Assembly (NCBI GenBank): GCA_950295325.1
Contig: OX485804.1
Coordinates: forward strand, 48,906,429-48,970,428
Source: Polytrichum commune
Lineage: Eukaryota > Streptophyta > Polytrichopsida > Polytrichales > Polytrichaceae
Direction of reading: 5' to 3'
Length of the DNA stretch: 64,000 nucleotides
In this document: piece by piece, positions 57,036 through 64,000 of the stretch
Layout of the letters: every line of letters starts with the position of its first letter
Numbering within the stretch: the stretch's first letter is position 1
Position numbers and translations under genes: made by a program
Notes under the pieces: model-generated
Told to the model about the DNA's origin: nothing
The model's database searches: none
The model's input: only the letters and a program-made list of their open reading frames with translations

Positions 57036-57551
57036 GAAGCATGTTCAAATTTTATCAACTACTTCACAATAGTGAAGCATGTCAATTGGGAGGATCTATG
57101 TATTCATGTAAGGAATCAACAAACAAACATGCACTTCCAATCACCATAACTAAATCAAAAGAAGTCTAGCTTTTGTTGGATGCTTCATCGTAATTTTGCC
57201 AATGCAACATAAGTTTTTGTTGTGTTTTCTAAACAATAAAAGGGGGAGCAATGACCGGGGAGAACCGACCGCTACTTACAGATGCATCAGTTGAGGTTAA
57301 GAAATAACTGGTTGAAGTTCGAGACTTTGGAAAATTCTCAATCAGTTTAGAAAAATCTATGAAAATATACCTCAATCAAATAAAGAAAAATCGACAGACC
57401 ACAAAATGTAACCAGATACAGTGTGCCCAAAAATCTCCCGGGACATTGGGTTGAATCATGAGAAAAACAAATTGAATAACATCAGCACCCCACACACATT
57501 AATGAGAAGGTTCTTACAATTTTGATTTGACTTGGGGGGTCAAAGGTCTTA

Positions 57552-57884
57552 GGCCCACTATACACTAGGAGTCGAGGCCAAGGGCCGAGGGAAATTTCGC
57601 GATCTTATTGGTTGCGAACCTAAGGCCAACCTGAAGGGCTTTAGACTAGGAGGCAAGGCCAATAATTAATTGAATATTATAATATATTAAATGTTGGCCT
57701 TGGGATGCCCCCCAAGGCACCAAAGGAACCCTCATGGATTGTGGGGCCAACAAAGGGCCTTGGGACCAACGAATACACAAATAACGAGTACACAAAGGGC
57801 CGGCTTGAGCTTCAAATGAACTCAAATATTGGTTAAGTTGGCCCCAAGATTTCACGGCCTTAACTCCTAGTGTAAAGCGAACCC
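57552..57884. mobile_element. Harbinger/Tourist-type MITE, copy 2
   Basis: TIRs GGCCCACTATACACTAGGAG and the inverse of GGGTTCGCTTTACACTAGGA are flanked by TTA on both sides (57,549-57,551; 57,885-57,887). They relate to the 20.8-kb MITE through the CTTTACAC/TATACACTAGGAG ends. 333 bp, no transposase. Confidence 0.65.
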
Positions 57885-58282
57885 TTATTGTGACCCGGAG
57901 CAACTTAGTCGATACTTGGAAGGATAAGCTTTATATGAGCAATATCTCTTGATTTCCACTTGGGCTGCGTTGTTTCGGCTGGGTTGGTTGTATTTTGAGT
58001 TCTTTTTGCAATTGAATTTTCAATTGTGCAAAAGAAAACAAATAAAAATAAAAATCTCAATGAGAAGGTTCTCTACAGTACACCTATTGTAAATTTCATA
58101 TTGGGAAGAGCGGCTCTAGTGCAGTCACTACAGTTCCTGACAATCGTCAGTCTCCTCGCTTGAATTTGCAGGAGAAAAGCTTCACGTTTCCAGAGCATTG
58201 ACCCAAGAAGCTACTTTAAGCTTACTTATTAGCACATGAACATGAGTGCATCGCAATGAACAGGGAGAACTGACCAATGGTC

Positions 58283-58660
58283 AAGATCGAAGTCTTCAAT
58301 ACCCTTCCAACGCGATTTGGCCCTTCAAAATATACCTCTCAAAATAGCCCTCCAAAACGCAACTTGAAGATGACGATATCACTTGAGATCCTCGATCTAA
58401 TATGCCCGCCACAATAACCGATAAGCGTATGGCATCGTCACTACGAGAAGTGGAGTTAGATGCTTGATTCTTAATTCTTCACATTGTACTAGAAACATGT
58501 ACCATATTATTCATGTACAAGTTCATAGGATTTGTATATCTCACATTTCTATATTCTCGGATTGACGTCTTGGATTTGAACCCGCCCCTTCAACTGAAGC
58601 GCTGAGATTTGAGAGCCCTTCAAAAGGAAACTCATATGAGGGCTTCAATCTTGATAAACA
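58283..58660 (+). repeat. Dispersed repeat family D, copy 1
   Basis: About 380 bp, repeated directly at 60,525-60,900, with blocks ACGCGATTTGGCCCTTCA, GAAACATGTACCAT and GGATTGACGTCTTGGAT. Ends AAGATTGAAG-like are weakly inverted, so it may be a MITE. Confidence 0.65.
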
Positions 58661-59110
58661 ATGGAAATTGACCGCTAACATATCTAGTCACAGATGAACC
58701 AATTGAGTTTGAGAAATAACCGGTCAGCAATGGTTTGAGAGGAATCTATGGAAAATACCTCACATCGGTAAGGAAGGGAACCAAAAGATCACCACATACA
58801 ATGCAACCGGCTTCACTTGAAAACACTAAAATGAATCTTGACCGATTATGGCCAAAAATCTCCCCCCACACACACTGGTGCATTGACTTCGATGTATGAA
58901 GCCTAAAGTCAGTTAAGTTATCTACTGCCATCCAGAACCAAAAGCAGAGGGTGAGATCAATTCTGAAGTTGCAGAGAGAATCTCGATTCCTCAAGCTTCC
59001 CATGTTTGCGGCACAAATCATGTGAGCCACATTCGTTTCATGAGCTCAAAGAGAATGGCAGAAAGCTGCAGGCCTCTCTCTCTCTCTCTCTCTCTCTCTA
59101 TGCATACTTA

Positions 59111-59132
59111 GGGGCCGCTTTACACCTAGACA
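59111..59132 (+). mobile_element. Single Harbinger MITE terminus (GGGCCGCTTTACAC family)
   Basis: TTA followed by GGGGCCGCTTTACACCTAGA, as at 20,772. No opposite end found, so truncated. It follows a (CT)n microsatellite at about 59,077-59,100. Confidence 0.45.
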
Positions 59133-59554
59133 GTGGTTATTTTTCACAAGGTACCTAACATGTTCATTCGTGGACTGGTTCTTAGAAAACGAATCGGTCT
59201 TTGGAGGTGTCAAATTCACTTTGGACAAGTTGTAAAAGTAACAAATTTTTGATGATTTTTTTCCCAAAAAAAAGATGGTACAAATATCACTAACATCGTG
59301 TCATATATGACATGTGAATATAAGCATAATGCAATCAAACCACTAATACCCAATCAATATATCAATCTTGAAGTGTTTGATTCACTTTCGTACATTAATT
59401 CATCAACCACGAAATTTAGAACCTTTTTAACATAATGTCAAAGATTATAATTGAAGGTAAATTTAGCAATTGAATGAGAATTAGAATATATAAACATGCT
59501 CAAAATTTTTAAAATGAAGAGCTACTTACCCTTCAAAGAAGTGAATGAATTCTC

Positions 59555-60460
59555 CTATCCTTCATGTTTCTCCAAACATGACTGCATCACTGCATTCCAA
59601 TCACTATATTCGTTAATTTGAGACTTTCTCTTGTCTCAAATTAATATATGGACCACAACAACATGGTCTAATGTTTGGGTCGTCCTACCTAAACCATCTT
59701 GATATGAGTTCTTACTTGGGTTCTTGATATGAACACACGCTTTAAAATATTTGCATCTTACAACATTCTCCAATATTTGTGTGATTTTATCCATGTTCTT
59801 ATATTTGTAATTGTCTCAAAATGCCAAAAAAAAACCCAAATTAACGAATATAGTGATTCCAATTGATGTTTTCAACATGAATATTTGCACTTGAAATGCG
59901 CACCAAAGCATCTAAAGTCTCTAACTTCAAACTAGTGCGGAGATGACTTTTTTTATTAGGTTTTGTTTAGAAAGAACCCTTTCACATATTGCGGTGCTCA
60001 CTGGAATCATCATAACTCTCCTCCACAAGTTACTCAATTGCTTGACCACTCTAGAGTGGAACCTGCAAACTCCCAAGCTTCAAATAAAGACATATTTGGG
60101 ATCATCTCTCTCATGGTCTCCATCATCTCCAAACACTCACCCCGACATCGATTTTGTTCTTCTTCAAAAGTCTAGAACTTCATAAACAACCTCTCCAACC
60201 ACTCTTCAGTAATACGAGTTCTTTCATCATTTGTAGGGTATATATTGGGACTAAAGAGCTTGCATGCATTGAAGATGCCCAAGTCTGGAAACATGTTATT
60301 CAATGCATCCACCACCCGTTGTACATACTCTTGCGGGACGGGTATTTTAATTTTTAAACCAGTTTTGGGATGGGTTGTTTTTTCTTCAACCTTTTCATGG
60401 ACGGGTTGGTTTAGATTACCGTTTACAAGCCCCCGGAGTTGCCGCATGGTGGGTTGCAGT
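59555..60460 (-). pseudogene. hAT transposase C-terminal remnant interrupted by a MITE
   Basis: Minus-strand reading from about 60,460: VVDALNNMFPDLGIFNACKLFSPNIYP, EEWLERLFMKF, then the hATC dimerisation region MMIPVSTAICERVLSKQNLIK, SLKLETLDALVRISSANIHV. The frame shift in that region equals one missing A in the T7 run (plus) at 59,948-59,954. At the end, ENINW is cut by a 254-bp MITE (59,602-59,855). Beyond it the same frame continues NAVMQSCLEKHEG and stops at 59,555. Upstream catalytic parts are missing. Confidence 0.7.
59602..59855. mobile_element. hAT-type MITE inserted in hAT transposase coding DNA
   Basis: TIR CACTATATTCGTTAATTTG (left) and its perfect inverse (right) are flanked by identical 8-bp repeats ATTCCAAT (59,594-59,601; 59,856-59,863). 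Removing the element and one TSD restores the transposase frame. A partial relative lies at 35,268-35,384. Confidence 0.85.
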
Positions 60461-61105
60461 CCGACTGGATGGATGCATCCCGGGAGGGCCCCGCACCGGC
60501 TAGTGTGGTTGGGTAAAATGTTAAAGATTGAAGTCTTCAATGCCCTTCAAACGCGATTTGGCCCTTCACAATATACCTCTCACAAAACAATCCTTCATAA
60601 TGCAACTCCAAATTGAAAATCAAGATGTCATTTGAAGTCCTCAATATAATCTGTCCGCCACAAAACCCAACAAGTGTAGGGCATTGTCATTACAATAAGT
60701 GGTTTTAGACGGTTGATTCTTGATTTTTTACATAACACTGGAAACATGTACCATGTAACTCATGCACAAGTTTAATATGAGTTTTGTGTTTCATTTCTAT
60801 ATTCTTGGATTGACGTCTTGGATCTGAACCAACCATTCACATGAAGGGCTAAAATTTGAAAGCCCTTCAAAATGAAACTCATGTGAGAGCTTCAATCTTG
60901 AACATCGTTGGGGTATGAGTGGGATTGTAACCAACTTGGCCGGTGCAGGGCCCTCTCAGGGATGGGGCGGACCATCCAGGGTCGGATAAGACAAGCCCCT
61001 AGAGCTACCGCATGGTGGGTCCCATGATGGACTGCAACCCGACTGGATGAATGCATCTATGGAGGGCCCCCATCAGCCAGGCTGGCTGGCTGGCCCGGTG
61101 TGGCT
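60429..61105 (+). repeat. Duplicated GC-rich motif block
   Basis: 60,429-60,515 and 60,989-61,105 share ACAAGCCCC, GCTACCGCATGGTGGGT and CCGACTGGATGnATGCATC-like blocks. Family-D copy 2 (60,525-60,900) lies between them. Confidence 0.5.
60525..60900 (+). repeat. Dispersed repeat family D, copy 2
   Basis: Aligns along its length with 58,283-58,660, about 75-80 per cent similar by eye. Confidence 0.65.
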
Positions 61106-61474
61106 AGGGTATGACTGGGATTCTGACCGACAATGATCCCAGACAATGATCTCCCCGGACTCTGGATTTGACGTGAATTTATGCACAATTTATGCACAAG
61201 CTTGCTCTTTTGTGCTCAGAGAATGAGGGCGAGCAAAAGAGGCCAAATGTGTGCCAAAGGAAGTGCTCAGGGCATGGCCACCGTTCCCCCCAACGGTCAC
61301 GCCAACGGGAGGTGGCCGTGGTGGGTCCCACTATATCTGCCACCGCCCTCCCGGCAACCCTAAACCCACTGCCGGTCACGCCATCCAAGCTGCCTTGGAC
61401 GGCAGCTTGGTGTGCAAATTTTGCACCCTCCAAAACTTGACTTTCTCAGTCTGACAATGTTGGAGGTTTTGTCA

Positions 61475-62400
61475 ATGGCTGGTCGGAGGGAACGAGGTGG
61501 TGGATTGGGGTCACCGGAAGGCGGGCCAGCAAAAGTTGGTTGCAAAGGAAAGAATTTTATTAGGGTGGAAGAAGAGCAACTATGCAAGAGTGTGATGTTA
61601 GTTTCGCAAGATCGTGTGGTGGGGAACCAGCAAAAGGCAGGTGTGTTTTGGGAGAGGATTATTGAACACTACAATGAAAACCGCCCAGATGGAGTGCGGC
61701 CATTGCGAAGTCTGGAGACAAAGTGGGGTTTGATAAAACACAATGTGTCAAAGTTCTGTGGCATTTACAATCAAATCTAGCGTTTGCACAAGAGTGGTAG
61801 CAATGCGGTTGATACATTGACGGATGCAAAGGAGTTGTATAGGCAGAAAAGTGCAAAAAATACAGATTTTGTTTTTGAGCATTGTTGGTTGTTGCTCAAA
61901 GACTGTCCCCGGTGGGCTGACGGATGGACGCAGTCGCCTATGGGCAAGAAACGACCTGCCAATGAGTGCGAGGGAAGCAACACACAAGATCTGGATGGTG
62001 GCATTTCGGAGGCTGCAGCAAGGTCTCAATCTGTGTATAATGAGCGGCCGGGGGGAGTGAAAGCAACGAAGCAAGACAACATACAACAAAAGATAAGAGA
62101 CGGCGCATTGTATGCTCAAGCTGAGGCAACAAGGAGTATGGCAGCAGTTCAAATGAAAAAAGTTGTTCTTCTTGAAGAGCAGAATATGTTGCTCTTGATG
62201 ACCATGCCAATAGATGACAGTGCAGGGGAGGATGCACGGGAATATCTGAGGCTTAGGAGAGGGGAAGAGCTAAAAAAACTTAAGAAAAGGCTGTCTGAAG
62301 AGGAGTCCAGACAACATGCGAGGGAGTTTGCAGCTGCAGAGTTTCCAGTGCCGCAGGCAGACAGTCCAGTCGAGGAGCGGGGAGGGGCGTCGGAGAGAGG
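61475..62400 (+). pseudogene. Myb/SANT-like protein with NAM-associated C-terminal domain, in-frame amber codon
   Basis: From an ATG at 61,475 (MAGRRERGGG; another at 61,457) the frame carries a Myb/SANT-like domain: RVEEEQLCKSVMLVSQDRVV, FWERIIEHYNENRPDG, RSLETKWGLIKHNVSKFCGI. TAG at 61,778-61,780 falls in the middle of the usual NKFCG.Y.Q.(E).L..SG segment. The same frame then continues RLHKSGSNAVDTLTDAKELY, FEHCWLLLKDCPRWADGW and a helical NAM-associated region (VLLEEQNMLLLMTMPIDD, EYLRLRRGEELKKLKKRLSE). These proteins are plant nuclear factors, many linked to Harbinger-type elements. Beyond about 62,400 the frame enters a low-complexity Gly/Arg/Ala stretch that is probably not coding. One substitution (CAG or GAG to TAG) is the only defect. 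Confidence 0.75.
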
Positions 62401-63560
62401 CGTCGACACCTGCGATGGTTCGGCTGGTGGCGCTGCCCGCTCCGCACCTGCTCCGGCTGCTGCTGCAGCGACAGGGCATGGAGGCAGTGGGGCACCGAGG
62501 GTTGCTGCAGTGCGAGGGGGGATGGAGGGAAGAGGAGGCAGGGTGGCAGGAGGGACGAGAAGGAGTGCGGGCAGTGCAGGAGGGCGTGCAGGCGGCGAAG
62601 GAGGGAGGGGTCGGAGAGGAGGAGGGTGTGCAGGGAGCGAAGTCGGTGTTGAAGAGCGGCGGGGAGGTGTGCTGCTGCGAAGAGGGAGCGCAACGACGCA
62701 GCGCAGTGGAAGTCCGGCGGCAGCTAGGAGTGCAGGGGCGTGGAGTGGAGGAGTGCCTGTGCGGGAGTGGGATCCCGAGCTGGAGGGGAGGGAATGGGAG
62801 CAGGGTGAGGAGCGAGAGGAGGAGGTTCTGTGGAATGGGAGTGTGGATGGAGAGCGCCGAGGTTGGCTGGGCGAGGAGAAAAATTCTGTTCCTGGAGACC
62901 GCCGATTCCCGAGCCCCGAAAGACAGCTCGGAGACTCCAACGCCGCAGGTGGGTTGTTGGTTTTTTTTTTTTTTTTTTTTTTCCTCCTCTTACCTGGTCC
63001 CGTGCACTCGATCCCCTTCGTCGCGGCGATCCGGCTGTTGGAGTCCATCCATTCCCGGGGCCACAGCTGCTGTCGCCGGCGATGTTCCTGGGTTCGTTTT
63101 CCTTCGCAGCCTATTTTGCCTTCCCTCTCGCCATAAATTAAATTTCTGGTCCGAAGTCGTTGCTGGCAATCCCGCCAGCCACGCACAGCCGAGCTCTCGA
63201 GTCTCGGCGCTGGAGTCTTTCTGTACCTGGCGCCGTAGTCCATTTCGGGAAGCCTCGCTATGGTCGGCGTCGGCTTCCTCCTCTTGCTGCAGCCTGCCAG
63301 AGATGGAGCGCCGGAGTCTTTGTTTAGCCCCCGTCGGAGTCCATTTTGGTCCGCCTCGGCGTCAGCTTCCTCCTCTTGCTGCAGCCTGCTTCATCCCAGG
63401 TGTTGTCGCCCTCCATTTCGGGGCAGCTCTGGTTGAAGATCGGCGTCTTCCTGCTACTAATTTCGGCCATGGAGTTGATGCTGGTCGTCCAAGCCCAGCA
63501 AATTCCAAGTTTATCTCTTTCAGTTCTTCTTTTTTCAGTATTGTGCTGTGTATTATTCTG
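62401..63560. other. Purine-rich GC stretch open in several frames
   Basis: Two plus-strand frames and one minus-strand frame are open for hundreds of codons because the strand is G/A-rich with few T residues. The products are low complexity. A T run of about 23 lies at 62,960-62,982. Short duplicated segments (TTCCTCCTCTTGCTGCAGCC near 63,283 and 63,367) occur. Possibly a promoter/5' UTR region; no exon assigned. Confidence 0.45.
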
Positions 63561-63589
63561 AGGATTCCTGTAAAATGATCGGCGATTTG

Positions 63590-63665
63590 CCTGGAGTCTT
63601 GAACTTGAACCAGTTATTTCTCAAACTCAACGGGCCCATCTCTGTGTAGCAGTCGGATTTCCTCA
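63590..63665 (+). repeat. Dispersed repeat family C copy
   Basis: Contains CCAGTTATTTCTCAAACTCA and the CAGTCGGATTTCC-type tail shared with the 52.0, 57.2, 58.7 and 12.9 kb copies. Read on plus it happens to spell an LRR-like phrase, not kept in the other copies. Confidence 0.5.
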
Positions 63666-64000
63666 TTCGCAGCTCCAGATCTGCATGCATCATATTCATG
63701 CTGAATCTGGTAGCTCTTGACAGTTAATTTATTTTTTTCAAAGCAAAAGAAACTCAGCTTGAGAGCAGAAAAGTGTGAGGCTTGAAATTCTGAATAATTG
63801 AGAACCAGTGGGGAGCTGGTGTACCATATGGCGACTCCGCTCATGTTCAGTACTAGAGTAGAGGCACCTGAAACTGATGATTTTTAAGAGATTTTTCGTC
63901 GGATTTCGAGACGTATAAAATAGTGCACATTTTTCTCATGTAGGAAGTTTTTGCAGAGAAGGACTGCAAAATTTGCGGTGATTTTATTTCTTACATTGAA

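Noticed and set aside
62316-63578. Long overlapping open frames (up to about 450 codons plus, 364 codons minus)
   Set aside because: Low-complexity products caused by purine bias; open in three frames at once and without domains. Only the part before about 62,400 belongs to a recognisable protein.
63570-63650. LRR-like phrase (GDLPGVLNLNQLFLKLN) read on the plus strand
   Set aside because: The four other copies of this repeat do not preserve the LRR reading and some are in the opposite orientation; no 72-nt exon borders.

Overview
This is nuclear DNA from a land plant. The support is a plant-type LRR receptor kinase built from 72-nt phase-2 LRR exons, a plant-like 20S proteasome alpha-5 gene, GT-AG introns, and a dense mix of plant transposon families (PIF/Harbinger with its Myb-like partner, pogo/Tigger, hAT, CACTA-like termini, Ty1/copia, LINE, SINE-like). 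Host coding DNA is a few per cent of the window and host introns are kilobases long and full of transposons. This suggests a repeat-rich genome or a low-recombination region. I cannot name the species; a bryophyte, lycophyte or fern would fit, but that is inference.

Layout. 0.66-0.76 kb: first exon (minus) of an AT-hook-like protein gene that runs off the left edge. 1.8-3.9 kb: dispersed and tandem repeats, one interrupted by a hAT MITE with poly-G ends. 6.15-12.76 kb (minus): five tiny exons of a divergent proteasome alpha-5 gene (about 144 C-terminal codons), with MITEs and a SINE-like element in its introns. 13.05-13.96 kb (plus): last two exons of an LRR-RLK kinase domain. 17.4-22.2 kb: complete pogo-type element with perfect 17-bp TIRs and a frameshifted transposase, holding a Harbinger MITE and a second Tigger-like fragment. 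22.73-23.14 kb: intact single-exon secreted acidic protein. 25.15-26.5 kb: third pogo-like transposase, interrupted by a solo LTR packed with heat-shock elements. 27.8-28.2 kb: LINE fragment. 29.3-33.1 kb: decayed Ty1/copia. 34.1-34.6 kb: LINE tail. 34.66-35.99 kb: TA-target element containing a Harbinger element containing a Tourist MITE. 36.9-40.4 kb (plus): five 5' exons of an LRR-RLK. 41.5-42.7 kb (minus): an unrecognised 255-codon exon and a small spliced frame. 42.9-43.2 kb: long-TIR MITE. 45.5-48.9 kb: convergent Harbinger Myb-like and transposase genes. 53.2 kb (minus): candidate first exon. 56-57 kb: repeat copy with a 748-bp insertion. 59.55-60.46 kb (minus): hAT transposase remnant with a MITE in its coding region. 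61.4-62.4 kb: Myb/SANT-like NAM-associated gene with an in-frame amber codon.

The host genes do not form a pathway. The window reads as nested transposons around exons of a few host genes. Several transposase frames are broken by exactly one missing base inside a homopolymer. That could be decay or a sequencing artefact, so 'pseudogene' calls resting on such breaks are provisional.
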